DNA from: Candidatus Methylomirabilis sp.
Lineage (GTDB): Bacteria; DYJV01
NCBI GenBank assembly: GCA_020722945.1
Contig: DYJV01000046.1
Location: 1-17,923 of the forward strand
DNA length: 17,923 bases
Reading direction: 5' to 3'
Shown piece by piece: positions 1 to 8,677 of this stretch. Made by a program: the position numbers and the translations under genes. The notes below the pieces were generated by a model. The model made no database searches. It saw only the letters and a program-made list of their open reading frames with translations, and was not told where the DNA came from. Numbering within the stretch: position 1 is the stretch's first letter; each line of letters starts with the position of its first letter.

Positions 1-46
1 ACCACCCCGTCCAGCTTCGCTGTCCACCCCTTGAGTAGAGGGGAAT
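1..46. repeat. Double-hairpin GC-rich repeat, cut by window edge
   Basis: This is an unusually GC-rich patch in an AT-rich window. It holds two adjacent small hairpins: CAGC/GCTG at 12-15 and 19-22 around TTC, and CCCCT/AGGGG at 27-31 and 39-43 around a 7-base loop. It resembles the dispersed intergenic palindromic repeats of the 'CACCCC...TTCG...CACCCC' type seen in many bacterial genomes. That likeness is from memory and there is only one copy here, so membership of a family is inferred. The remaining bases up to 171 are AT-rich, include TATAAT-like boxes at 100-105 and 126-131, and show no gene. Confidence 0.45.
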
Positions 47-171
47 AAAAGCACTTCTGAATACCCCCACGAGAATAGTATCTTTAAAGTTGTTGGGTTT
101 ATAATTACTTTTAACAAGCATATATTATAATAAATCTTGAAATTTAATCTCTTAGCTGGTATATATCTTGG

Positions 172-687
172 ATGGGTGTAAAGTTAAATTTAGGCTGTGG
201 AAATAAGAAAATATCAGATTTTATAGGAGTTGATAGGTTTAAATGTAGTGGTGCTGATGTAGTTGCTGATCTTATGAATCTTCCATTCAAACCTTCTATC
301 GCGGATGAGATAATACTTGATAATGTTGTTGAGCATATTCAAGATACAGTTTCTCTTATGAAAGAGATATACCGTGTATCTGAAAATAAAGCCCTTTGTA
401 AAATCAGGACACCCCATTTTACGAGTGAATCATCTTGGCGGGATCCTACGCATTATCATCATTGGTCGATATTTTCTATAGATTATTTTACTGACAGAGA
501 ACCCTCTAATCATTATGTTGATGTAAATTTCAAACTTATCGGTAAAAAAGTCTCATTTTCAGGATTTTTTGGAAATATTGGCAAATTAATATACTTTATC
601 AGCCCCAAAACTTATGAAAAAGTTTTTTGTTTTATATTTAGGGCAGGGACATTATCTTTTAAATTACAAACAATTAAGGAGGAGTAA
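172..687 (+). CDS. Small class I SAM-dependent methyltransferase-like protein
   Basis: The 171-residue protein opens with a clear SAM-binding motif I (LNLGCG, residues 5-10), followed by GVDRF with an acidic residue (D21) where class I methyltransferases bind the SAM ribose. A later DNVVEHIQD block matches the type 11 methyltransferase core, and the segment around SSWRDPTHYHHW is typical of a small methyltransferase group often annotated only as 'class I SAM-dependent methyltransferase'. The ATG at 172 is the only sensible start because motif I begins four residues later, although no strong ribosome site precedes it. It is the first gene of a tightly packed plus-strand run. Its stop overlaps the ribosome site of the next gene, so co-translation is likely. 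The substrate is unknown. Confidence 0.8.
   Translation: MGVKLNLGCGNKKISDFIGVDRFKCSGADVVADLMNLPFKPSIADEIILDNVVEHIQDTVSLMKEIYRVSENKALCKIRTPHFTSESSWRDPTHYHHWSIFSIDYFTDREPSNHYVDVNFKLIGKKVSFSGFFGNIGKLIYFISPKTYEKVFCFIFRAGTLSFKLQTIKEE
676..682 (+). promoter_or_regulatory. Strong ribosome binding site fixing a TTG start
   Basis: AAGGAGG lies 7 bases before a TTG at 690 and overlaps the end of the methyltransferase gene (stop at 685-687). No ATG is available nearby, so this site supports TTG as the true start of the MoxR-type gene. Confidence 0.75.
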
Positions 688-689
688 AA

Positions 690-1535
690 TTGAGCTTTAA
701 CCAATTTAACGGAACAGATTCTTATATTGCATCAGATGAGCTTCAAAATGCAGTCAATGTTGCAATCGCATTAGAGAAACCTTTGCTTATAAAGGGTGAG
801 CCGGGCACAGGCAAGACACTTTTAGCAAAAAATATAGCTGAATCTCTTAAAAAACCATTTTTTATCTGGAATATCAAATCTACTACCAAAGCACAAGAGG
901 GTCTTTATGTATATGATACTGTAAGCAGGCTCAATGATGCAAGGTTTAAAGATAAAGATATCTCCAATGTCAAACAGTATATAAAATTTGGACAGCTTGC
1001 CAAATCTTTCCTATCTGATGAAAAATCTGTTTTACTAATTGATGAGATCGATAAAGCAGATATAGAGTTTCCGAATGACCTTCTCAATGAACTTGATAAT
1101 ATGACTTTTTATATTTATGAGACAGATGAATTTGTATCTTCCAAACATCGACCTATAGTTATTATCACTAGCAATTCTGAAAAGGAGCTTCCAGATGCAT
1201 TTTTGAGAAGGTGCATCTTTCACTATATTGAGTTTCCTACACCAGAGCTTATGAAAGATATTGTTAATGTCCATTTTCCCAATATAGAGAATAAACTAAT
1301 GAATCATGCTCTTGAAATATTTTATAAATTGAGAGAGATTGACCAATTAAGAAAGAAGCCCTCTACCAGTGAATTGATAGATTGGATAGCCATTCTTTTG
1401 AAAACCAACAGCAGTTTATCCTTTGATAAACTTAGTGATATCCCATTCTTGGGCACACTTATAAAGAAAGAGGAGGATCTTGAGCTTTTTAAAAATAGCA
1501 GATTTGTAGACAAAAGAAAATTTGGGGTTCTTTAA
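690..1535 (+). CDS. MoxR-type AAA+ ATPase
   Basis: This 281-residue AAA+ ATPase has Walker A GEPGTGKT (36-43), Walker B LLIDEID (115-121), a sensor-1 TSN (160-162) and a paired arginine finger region LRR (172-174). The layout, the length just under 300 and the partner gene place it in the MoxR family. These ATPases act with VWA-domain proteins as chaperone-like complexes that mature or insert cofactors into target proteins. The start is TTG behind a perfect ribosome site. The gene stops 1 base before the ATG of the CoxE-like VWA gene, so the two are probably translationally coupled. The target is unknown; no dehydrogenase or oxidase genes lie beside it in this window. Confidence 0.9.
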   Translation: MSFNQFNGTDSYIASDELQNAVNVAIALEKPLLIKGEPGTGKTLLAKNIAESLKKPFFIWNIKSTTKAQEGLYVYDTVSRLNDARFKDKDISNVKQYIKFGQLAKSFLSDEKSVLLIDEIDKADIEFPNDLLNELDNMTFYIYETDEFVSSKHRPIVIITSNSEKELPDAFLRRCIFHYIEFPTPELMKDIVNVHFPNIENKLMNHALEIFYKLREIDQLRKKPSTSELIDWIAILLKTNSSLSFDKLSDIPFLGTLIKKEEDLELFKNSRFVDKRKFGVL

Positions 1536-1536
1536 A

Positions 1537-2712
1537 ATGTTTATTGATTTCTTTTATCATTTAAAAAGTTTTAAAATTCCAGTATCAATAACAGAGTGGT
1601 TGACCTTTATGAGTGCACTTGAAAATGGTTTTGGCAATAGCACCCTTACAGGTTTTTACTATCTTGGAAGGTCTATCCTTATTAAATCTGAGGTATTTTA
1701 TGATCAATATGATATTGCTTTTAAAACTTATTTTGAGAATATCAAGATAAATGAACTTGATTTTACTAATGTAATGGAGTGGCTTAAAAATGCTATTGCC
1801 AGAAGAGAACTATCAAAAGAGGATATGGAGAAGATAAAAACTTACACTTTTGATGAGTTAAAGAAACTTTTTGAGGAGAGGCTCAAGGAGCAGAAAGAGC
1901 AGCATAATGGTGGCAGTAAATGGATAGGCACAGGTGGGACATCACCTTTTGGTCACTCTGGGTATCACCCCGGCGGGATAAGGATAGGCGGTGATACTAA
2001 CAATAAATCTGCTGTTCAAATTGCTTCAGAGAGGAGATTTAAAAATTATAGAAATGATATAATGCTCGATATAAGACAGATGAAAGTTGCTCTCAAAAAG
2101 CTTAGAATACTCAAGAATATTGGTCTTGAAGATCAGCTTGATATAGATGAAACCATTGATAAAACATGTAAAAATTTTGGAGAGATAGAATTAATTTTTA
2201 AAAGATCCCGTAAAAACAATGCAAAACTCCTTCTTCTTATGGATACAGGTGGTTCTATGCTCCCATATGCTGAGCTTGTAGATAGGTTATTTTCTGCTGC
2301 CAACTCAGCAAATCACTTTAGAGATTTTCAGCATTTCTATTTTCACAACTGCGTTTATGACAATCTTTATATTGATTCTTACACCAATGAAACTTACCCA
2401 ACACCCCTCCTTCTCAAAAATTTTCCATCTGACTACAAAGTTATAATGGTAGGGGATGCAATGATGGCACCATCAGAGCTTTTTATGAAGGGTGGAGCGA
2501 TAGATTACTACTACTATAATGAAGTGACAGGTATAGAGTGGCTTAACAGACTTTACAATCACTTCTCCTCGATAGTATGGCTCAATCCTATAAAATCTCA
2601 CTACTGGAATCATCCTACTGTAAAAGCGATATACAAGCAGATACCGATGTTTGAGCTTACAGTCAAAGGTCTTGAGGAAGCGGTTGGTGAACTTGTAAGA
2701 AGAGTGGCATAA
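1537..2712 (+). CDS. CoxE-like VWA domain protein, partner of MoxR
   Basis: The protein is 391 residues from the ATG at 1537. The opening MFIDFFYHL...PVS..EWL is the usual N-terminus of CoxE-like VWA proteins, so this ATG is preferred over an in-frame TTG at 1522 that lies inside the upstream gene. A glycine-rich linker follows from about residue 125, then a C-terminal VWA domain with the metal-site motif DTGGS (236-240). This is the DxGxS form common in this family rather than the textbook DxSxS. No signal peptide or membrane segment is seen, so it is probably cytosolic. Immediate coupling to the MoxR ATPase indicates a MoxR/VWA complex. The next gene begins 3 bases after its stop. Confidence 0.87.
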   Translation: MFIDFFYHLKSFKIPVSITEWLTFMSALENGFGNSTLTGFYYLGRSILIKSEVFYDQYDIAFKTYFENIKINELDFTNVMEWLKNAIARRELSKEDMEKIKTYTFDELKKLFEERLKEQKEQHNGGSKWIGTGGTSPFGHSGYHPGGIRIGGDTNNKSAVQIASERRFKNYRNDIMLDIRQMKVALKKLRILKNIGLEDQLDIDETIDKTCKNFGEIELIFKRSRKNNAKLLLLMDTGGSMLPYAELVDRLFSAANSANHFRDFQHFYFHNCVYDNLYIDSYTNETYPTPLLLKNFPSDYKVIMVGDAMMAPSELFMKGGAIDYYYYNEVTGIEWLNRLYNHFSSIVWLNPIKSHYWNHPTVKAIYKQIPMFELTVKGLEEAVGELVRRVA

Positions 2713-2715
2713 TAA

Positions 2716-3474
2716 ATGGATGAGATAGAGAGTAAAGGGGGGAAAAATTCCACCACTGATACTAAGAAAAAAACAGAGATAGACAAGATTAACTTAGAAT
2801 TAGACAAAGTGGAACTTGATAAGCTCAATATTGACGAGCTTATAGAAGAGACAGAAACTCTTATCAAAGAGAAGCAGGAAGGGGAGAAAGCATCAGCTCC
2901 AAAAGAGGAGCCTCCTCCAACTATCCCTACCCAAGCACTATCAGAAGAACCTCCTAAAAAAAAGCTTCGATTTGATATTGTTATCCTGATATTTGTTACA
3001 TTTGTTATGCTTATATTTTTAATTTTATCTGTTTTGGAATATTTCAAGAAACCTATTATAAAAACTGATTTCCATAAAATAGATACAAGTATTTTCTGGA
3101 TTACACCTTCCAAAAAATTAGTGTCTGAGGAGCAGCAGAAAATTAAAAATTACGATTTTGATTTTAAATTTTCTTATCAGTTTCACAGTATTAAGGGGAG
3201 AAGGATTTTATATACCAATTTAGTTACCAAATTTAAATCAAAAGCTACTATCCCTATGGATAAACTTTACCAGAGTATTAGCGAATCTATTATTGATGAT
3301 TTTAAGAAGACATTCCAGAATAACTTTCTTGAAGATATAAAAAATTATCAAGATATCATATCTGAGATTATTCAAAACCGAGCAGTAGATATTATTAAGC
3401 AGAGTGCCTCTGATATTGATATAAATGAAGTTGTAAAGGGTATAAATTTTAAAGTATTTATAGTTTCTGAGTAA
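2716..3474 (+). CDS. Uncharacterised single-pass membrane protein, FliL-like layout
   Basis: I do not recognise a named family. The 252-residue protein has four parts. Residues 1-57 are charged and Lys/Glu-rich, with leucine/isoleucine spacing suggestive of a coiled coil. A proline-rich stretch follows (62-80). After the KKKLR positive cluster there is one transmembrane helix at about 88-107. The C-terminal domain of about 140 residues is predicted to lie outside the cytoplasm because the basic residues precede the helix. That domain ends in a helix-rich region and a terminal strand (VKGINFKVFIVSE), a layout reminiscent of FliL-type proteins; this is inference only. It starts 3 bases after the VWA stop, so it belongs to the same transcription unit. 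It may anchor or be served by the MoxR/VWA complex. Confidence 0.75.
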   Translation: MDEIESKGGKNSTTDTKKKTEIDKINLELDKVELDKLNIDELIEETETLIKEKQEGEKASAPKEEPPPTIPTQALSEEPPKKKLRFDIVILIFVTFVMLIFLILSVLEYFKKPIIKTDFHKIDTSIFWITPSKKLVSEEQQKIKNYDFDFKFSYQFHSIKGRRILYTNLVTKFKSKATIPMDKLYQSISESIIDDFKKTFQNNFLEDIKNYQDIISEIIQNRAVDIIKQSASDIDINEVVKGINFKVFIVSE

Positions 3475-3493
3475 AAGTTCAATATTTTTGCTC

Positions 3494-3521
3494 TTGTAAA
3501 GATATTTATTAAATTTACATT
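3494..3521 (+). promoter_or_regulatory. Possible promoter before mqnE
   Basis: In the 61-base gap before mqnE, TTGTAA (3494-3499) and TACATT (3516-3521) are 16 bases apart, a passable sigma70-type pair. Such AT-rich matches arise easily by chance, and read-through from the upstream genes is equally possible. Confidence 0.25.
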
Positions 3522-3535
3522 AAAATAAAGGTTAG

Positions 3536-4597
3536 ATGATGAAGAGATTAATTGAGAAGAAAATATTAAATAATCAGAGAATATCTGTTGAGGAGGGGGT
3601 ATTTCTATTTAAAAATTTTGATATAGTAGAATTAGGTAAGCTTGCCTCTCTCAAGATAGATAATAAAGTATATTTTAATATAAACAAGCATATCAATCCT
3701 ACTAATCTATGTGTCAATAGGTGCAAATTCTGTGCATTTTCAAGAAGTAAGGGGGAAGATGGAGGTTACGAATACTCTATAGATAAAATTCTTGATTATA
3801 CCAAAGATTCAGAATATCATGGGACAACAGAATTTCATATTGTTGGTGGACTTCACCCAGACAAACCATTTTCATACTATACTGATTTGATAAAAGCTCT
3901 CAAAAATAGACACCCTAATATCACAGTCAAAGCTTATACTGCTGTTGAGATAGATTATTATAGTAAAATCTCAAATATGCCTATTGAGGGTGTTTTTGAA
4001 AAATTATTAGCTGCAGGTCTTGATTTAATGCCGGGTGGTGGAGCTGAAATATTAAAAGAGAGTGTAAGGAGTAAAATTTGTCCTGAAAAGATATCTGCCC
4101 AAAGATGGCTTGATATTATAGAAACAGCACATAAATTTGGTATAAAAACCAACTGCACTATGCTTTATGGACATATAGAGAGTATTGAGGATAGGTTGTT
4201 TCACCTAAATAAGTTAAGAGAGCTTCAAGATAAAACAGGTGGTTTCCTTGCATTTATTCCTCTATCTTTTCACGCCAAAAATACTGATATAAAGAAATAT
4301 CCTTACACAACAGGTGTAGATGACCTTAAAACAATTGCTGTAAGCAGATTATTTCTTGACAATATCAAAAATATAAAAGCTTATTGGGTTATGCTTACCG
4401 AGAAAATAGCTCAAGTTGCTCTCTCTTTTGGAGCAAATGACCTTGATGGGACAGTTGTCAAAGAGAAAATTACCCACTTTGCAGAGGCATTATCAAAGGA
4501 GGGTTTGAGTATAGATGAAATAATTTATCTGATTAAAAAAGCTGATAAAATACCAGTAGAGAGGGATTCTTTTTACAATGAGCTCAAATATTATTAA
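3536..4597 (+). CDS. mqnE: Aminofutalosine synthase (radical SAM)
   Basis: MqnE joins 3-[(1-carboxyvinyl)oxy]benzoate to the SAM-derived 5'-deoxyadenosyl group, giving aminofutalosine in the futalosine route to menaquinone. The 353-residue protein carries the radical-SAM cluster motif CxxxCxxC (C59, C63, C66) in the family-typical context HINPTNLCVNRCKFCAF. It also has EFHIVGGLHPD and the MPGGGAEI motif shared with MqnC. Two adjacent ATGs (3536, 3539) are possible; AAAGG at 3527-3531 suits either. The last 20 bases overlap the start of mqnC, indicating a translationally coupled pair. Other mqn genes are not in this window. The family member most easily confused is MqnC, but the HINPTN and HIVGGLHP signatures favour MqnE. 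Confidence 0.93.
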   Translation: MMKRLIEKKILNNQRISVEEGVFLFKNFDIVELGKLASLKIDNKVYFNINKHINPTNLCVNRCKFCAFSRSKGEDGGYEYSIDKILDYTKDSEYHGTTEFHIVGGLHPDKPFSYYTDLIKALKNRHPNITVKAYTAVEIDYYSKISNMPIEGVFEKLLAAGLDLMPGGGAEILKESVRSKICPEKISAQRWLDIIETAHKFGIKTNCTMLYGHIESIEDRLFHLNKLRELQDKTGGFLAFIPLSFHAKNTDIKKYPYTTGVDDLKTIAVSRLFLDNIKNIKAYWVMLTEKIAQVALSFGANDLDGTVVKEKITHFAEALSKEGLSIDEIIYLIKKADKIPVERDSFYNELKYY

Positions 4598-5624
4598 TAG
4601 GAAAGAAGCTTTATCACTCCTTGAAAATGAAAGTTTGCTTACACTTGGTGAGATGGCAAATGATATCAAGAAGAAGATACACAATAACTCTAAACTAATT
4701 ACTTTTGTTATTGACAGAAATATCAATTACACAAATATATGTAAGTGTAAATGTAAGTTCTGTGCATTTTACAGAGAAGAGGATAGCAAAGATGCTTATC
4801 TTTTGGATAAGGAGCAGATTTTCCAGAAGATAGAGGAAACGATTGATCTTCAAGGGACTCAGATACTTATACAAGGGGGGCTGCACCCTTTACTAAAGAT
4901 TAATTACTTTACAGATCTTTTCTCCTCAATAAAGAATCGTTACAATATAAATATACATGGGCTTTCTGCCCCTGAAATATGGCATATTGCTCAAAATTCA
5001 GGAATATCAGTTGAAGATACATTAAAAAGATTAAAAGATAGTGGGCTTGGTTCTATCCCCGGTGGTGGTGCTGAAATACTTGTTGATAAAGTAAGAAGTC
5101 AGATCAGTCCCAACAAAATATCTTGGGATAAATGGGCATACGTTATCAAAACAGCCCACAAACTTGGTATCAGAACAAGTGCAACAATGATGTTTGGGAC
5201 AGTTGAAAATAGTGAAGATATTGTAGAACATTTGTTTAGGGTGAGGGAGATTCAGGAAGAGAGTGGTGGATTTACTGCATTTATATGTTGGAGTTTCCAA
5301 CCGTTAAATACAGAGTTGCATAAGAGTGTAAATTACTCATCAACAGGGGTTGATTTTCTTAAAATATTAGCATTAAGCAGGATAGTTCTTAATAATATCA
5401 AAAATATACAAACTTCTTGGGTTACTCAAGGCTCCAAAATTGCCCAAACTTCCCTCTTCTTTGGAGCTAACGATTTTGGAAGCACCATGATAGAGGAGAA
5501 TGTTGTTGCAGCAGCAGGTGTAAATTTTAGAATGTCGATTGATGATATAGTTTATCTGATAAAGGATGCCGGATTTGAGCCGGCACAGAGGGATACTTTC
5601 TATAATATAGTAAGAAAATTATAA
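4578..5624 (+). CDS. mqnC: Cyclic dehypoxanthinyl futalosine synthase (radical SAM)
   Basis: MqnC cyclises dehypoxanthine futalosine, a later step of the same futalosine pathway. The 348-residue protein has the radical-SAM cysteines C55, C59 and C62 in the signature NINYTNIC.CKCKFCAFYR, plus the motifs ILIQGGLHP and IPGGGAEI and a C-terminal AGFEPAQRDTFY that is characteristic of MqnC. An extra cysteine (C57) lies between the cluster ligands. The ATG at 4578 lies inside the end of mqnE. It is about one third identical in pattern to its neighbour, reflecting shared ancestry of the two enzymes. The gene ends 43 bases before the convergent mutS stop codon, and I see no clear terminator hairpin in that gap. 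Confidence 0.94.
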   Translation: MSSNIINRKEALSLLENESLLTLGEMANDIKKKIHNNSKLITFVIDRNINYTNICKCKCKFCAFYREEDSKDAYLLDKEQIFQKIEETIDLQGTQILIQGGLHPLLKINYFTDLFSSIKNRYNINIHGLSAPEIWHIAQNSGISVEDTLKRLKDSGLGSIPGGGAEILVDKVRSQISPNKISWDKWAYVIKTAHKLGIRTSATMMFGTVENSEDIVEHLFRVREIQEESGGFTAFICWSFQPLNTELHKSVNYSSTGVDFLKILALSRIVLNNIKNIQTSWVTQGSKIAQTSLFFGANDFGSTMIEENVVAAAGVNFRMSIDDIVYLIKDAGFEPAQRDTFYNIVRKL

Positions 5625-5667
5625 TATAAATGTTTGTAATCTTAACTTAAATCCGATCCTAACATCC

Positions 5668-8214
5668 TCAATCTGTCGTAGAGTTTAACTTATTTTTTAC
5701 CCTATCTATAAAATTAAGTGCATTAAGTGGTGTAGAGTTTTCAATATCAAAATTTTTTATCTCTTCGATAATTTTATCGGTTGTGTTTCTCTGCAATGCC
5801 TCAAATATAGAAACTTGCCTGAATTTACTCTTTATTTTTGGTGTTTCTCTATTTTCAAGTTTGTTTAGTATCTCTTTTGCTCTTGTTATGACTTTTTCAG
5901 GTAATTTTGCCAGATGTGCAACCTCTATCCCATAACTTTTGTCAGCAGGACCTTTTACGATCTGTCTTAAAAAGAGTAATCTATCATTTATCTCCATAAC
6001 ATTAACAGAGAAATTGGATATATTTGGAAAGTCAGACTCCAATGATGTTAATTCGTGATAGTGTGTTGCAAAGAGGGTAAAAATTTTTTTATTAATATTT
6101 GCAAGGAATTCAAGGATAGCCCATGCAATACTCATTCCATCGTAAGTGCTTGTCCCTCTTCCAAGTTCATCCAAGATTATAAAACTATTGTCAGTGATGT
6201 TGTTTAAAATATAACTTGTTTCATTCATCTCAACCATAAATGTGCTTTCACCTTCAATAATTTTATCTCTTGCCCCAATTCTTGAAAAAATTCTGTTAAA
6301 AATAGGGTAAATCATCTTGGATGCAGGAACAAAACACCCCATTTGTGCCATAATTATGATAAGTGCACACTGTCTCATATATGTAGATTTTCCTGCCATA
6401 TTAGGACCTGTGATAATGAAGATGTTGTTATCACTATCCATTGTAAGATTGTTAGGGATAAAATTTTCCTTAAGTATTTGAGATAGTATTGGATGTTTGC
6501 CATCGATTATCTGAAGTTGGTTTGAGTCTGTAATTTCAGGTTTGGAGTAATTGTTTTTCAATGAGACCTCAGTAAAAGAGATGAGTATATCTATCTCTGC
6601 AATGATTTCGGATGCTGATTTTATCCTTTTACAGAAAGTTTGGAGTTGCGATACGAGATCAAAATAAATTTCTTTTTCAATTTTCTCTATCTTCTCATCT
6701 GCCGAAAGTATCTTCTCTTCAAAATCTTTGAGCTGCTCTGTAATGTATCTTTCAGCATTTACAAGAGTCTGCTTCCTAATAAAATCTGAAGGGATGTTAT
6801 CTGTATTTCTTTTGGTAATTTCAATAAAATAGCCGAATACTTTGTTGTATTTTATCTTTATTGGGATATTGTGTAGTGATTTTATCTCATTTTCGTAGTT
6901 TAAAAGCCATTTTTTTGTGTTTAATCTTACTTCTCTCAGCTCATCAAGTTCGTGGTTTATACCTTTGTTTATATAGTTCCCCTCATTGAGATTATTTGAA
7001 GGATCAGGTAGGATATATTTTTCTATAATGTCAACAACTTCTCTTAAATATTCAATTTTACTGCTTAATGTATGTGCAAGTTGACTATCTGATTTTAATA
7101 GGGTTTCTTTTATATCAGGAAATTTCATTATATAATTTTTCAGTGTGATAAGATTTTGAGGTAAAATATTTTTTAAGGCAATTTTACTGTTTAATCTCTC
7201 AATGTCTCCAAGTGAGTTTAATATAGAGATTAGATTTTTTCTCAACTCACTTTTATCTATAAAATCCTCTATAAAATTATACCTCTCTTGCAATACAGAG
7301 GCGTCAGTAAGGGGGTAAGATATCCATTTTTTCAGAGTCCGACTCCCCATAGGAGTTTTTGTTTGGTTAATAAGTGAGTAAAGAGAAGCATTATCACGAC
7401 TGTTTGAAGAGGGTAAAAGTTCAAGATGGTTTAGGGTGTTCTCATTTATATTAAGGAATTTTTTAAGATTTATCTTTTGAGGTAGTTTAAGATTTTTGGG
7501 GATGAATTTGTTATTTTCGATTATATATTGTAAAGCTACTTTTATAATTTTTTCTGGAATGTCCTCATTTATCTGTGAGAGCCACTCCTCTATATCTTGA
7601 GAGTAATCGGTGCTATCATCTTCATCTATAAAATTTACAGAGAAGTTATAGTTAGATATATTTATCTGTTTTTTTAAGGAAGTAAAATCGTCCTTTGAAA
7701 TAAATATCTCTTTTGGTAAATACTTCTCTATCTCATCAATTAAATTGTAGAGTGTAACTTCTGTTTCATAGAAGAAATCACCATTTGTAAAATCTACCAG
7801 TGAGAGATTTTTATGATAATATACAAAGAGAAAATAGTTTTCAGTTGAAAAGAGGTTATCTATTTCACTGTTGATAGAGGGGGTGATTACTCTTGTTACT
7901 GCTCTTTCAACAACTCCTTTTGAAAGTTTGGGATCGCCAATTTGCTCACATATAGCTATTTTAAAACCGAGATCGACTATTTTTTGGGTATAGTTAGCAA
8001 GTGCATGATATGGGATGCCGCACATAGGTATCTGGCTCTCCTTGTGCCTGCTTGTAAGGGTGATGTTTAATATTTTTGAGGCTGTAACAGCATCTTCAAA
8101 AAACATCTCATAAAAGTCACCCATTCTGAAAAAAAGTATCTTGTCGGGGTGCTCTTTTTTGAAGGTAAGATACTGCTTTAATACAGGAGTAAGATTCTCT
8201 TGAAGGTTGTCCAT
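5668..8214 (-). CDS. mutS: DNA mismatch repair protein MutS
   Basis: MutS recognises base mismatches and small loops and recruits the repair machinery. The 848-residue protein has the mismatch-contacting FYE motif (34-36, in GDFYEMF), so it is the repair-type MutS1 rather than MutS2. The core and clamp regions follow. The C-terminal ATPase has Walker A GPNMAGKST (603-611), a Walker B with D682-E683 (ILDELGRGTST) and the downstream ATHYHEL motif. Length is normal for the family, and no mutL is nearby. It is the last gene of a minus-strand run, 22 bases after the second Gate-domain gene. It converges on mqnC. Confidence 0.97.
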   Translation of the reverse strand: MDNLQENLTPVLKQYLTFKKEHPDKILFFRMGDFYEMFFEDAVTASKILNITLTSRHKESQIPMCGIPYHALANYTQKIVDLGFKIAICEQIGDPKLSKGVVERAVTRVITPSINSEIDNLFSTENYFLFVYYHKNLSLVDFTNGDFFYETEVTLYNLIDEIEKYLPKEIFISKDDFTSLKKQINISNYNFSVNFIDEDDSTDYSQDIEEWLSQINEDIPEKIIKVALQYIIENNKFIPKNLKLPQKINLKKFLNINENTLNHLELLPSSNSRDNASLYSLINQTKTPMGSRTLKKWISYPLTDASVLQERYNFIEDFIDKSELRKNLISILNSLGDIERLNSKIALKNILPQNLITLKNYIMKFPDIKETLLKSDSQLAHTLSSKIEYLREVVDIIEKYILPDPSNNLNEGNYINKGINHELDELREVRLNTKKWLLNYENEIKSLHNIPIKIKYNKVFGYFIEITKRNTDNIPSDFIRKQTLVNAERYITEQLKDFEEKILSADEKIEKIEKEIYFDLVSQLQTFCKRIKSASEIIAEIDILISFTEVSLKNNYSKPEITDSNQLQIIDGKHPILSQILKENFIPNNLTMDSDNNIFIITGPNMAGKSTYMRQCALIIIMAQMGCFVPASKMIYPIFNRIFSRIGARDKIIEGESTFMVEMNETSYILNNITDNSFIILDELGRGTSTYDGMSIAWAILEFLANINKKIFTLFATHYHELTSLESDFPNISNFSVNVMEINDRLLFLRQIVKGPADKSYGIEVAHLAKLPEKVITRAKEILNKLENRETPKIKSKFRQVSIFEALQRNTTDKIIEEIKNFDIENSTPLNALNFIDRVKNKLNSTTD

Positions 8215-8236
8215 TGGAATTTCTCTGTGTAAATGT

Positions 8237-8677
8237 TTATAAAATTTTATTTTTTAAAAATTTACTTAACAACCCTATAATCAGTATTGCAAGTATTATA
8301 CGGGTAACGATTATCAGAAAGCCATTTGCTCCAACTGCCACAAATATCAGAGTATCTTCAAAAACTGCATGGCATAAAGATAAAAATAGTGATGAAAGAA
8401 GTATCTCTTTATATGTCATCTTACCGCTCAGAGAATCTTGTATTAATATTCCTGCTCCGTAGGCTATCCCAAGGATAAGACCAACCACCATAGTAACTGA
8501 TGATTTTTTGGTAAAACCTATATATTTTAAAGGAAAATTAATTATATCCTGCAATATAAGATAAAATTTAGATTCCTGAAATAACTGATAAAATAGCATA
8601 ACAAGAATAATAATTGCACTCATCTTGATGCTTAAAATAAAAGCTTTATTAAATGAAGTTATGAAATCAAATTCCAT
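8237..8677 (-). CDS. Nucleoside-recognition (Gate) domain membrane protein, second half
   Basis: This 146-residue, very hydrophobic protein has about four membrane segments. It carries the motif CHAVFEDT (H103, E107, D108) followed by LIFVAVGAN, which is typical of Gate/nucleoside-recognition proteins related to SpmA/SpmB and YjiH. The substrate is unknown despite the family name. Its start overlaps the end of the upstream Gate gene by 19 bases, so the two are probably made together and assemble as a two-subunit version of what is often one longer polypeptide. mutS follows in the same direction. Confidence 0.75.
   Translation of the reverse strand: MEFDFITSFNKAFILSIKMSAIIILVMLFYQLFQESKFYLILQDIINFPLKYIGFTKKSSVTMVVGLILGIAYGAGILIQDSLSGKMTYKEILLSSLFLSLCHAVFEDTLIFVAVGANGFLIIVTRIILAILIIGLLSKFLKNKIL

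Noticed and set aside
2242-2256. Altered VWA metal-site motif DTGGS as a sign of an inactive domain
   Set aside because: The DxGxS form is common in CoxE-like VWA proteins paired with MoxR, so it is normal for this family.
2610-3113. Minus-strand 167-codon frame
   Set aside because: It lies opposite the VWA and membrane-protein genes, and its serine-rich translation is what the complement of Glu/Lys/Leu codons gives.
5625-5667. Shared bidirectional terminator between mqnC and mutS
   Set aside because: No stem with a T-run could be found on either strand in this 43-base gap.
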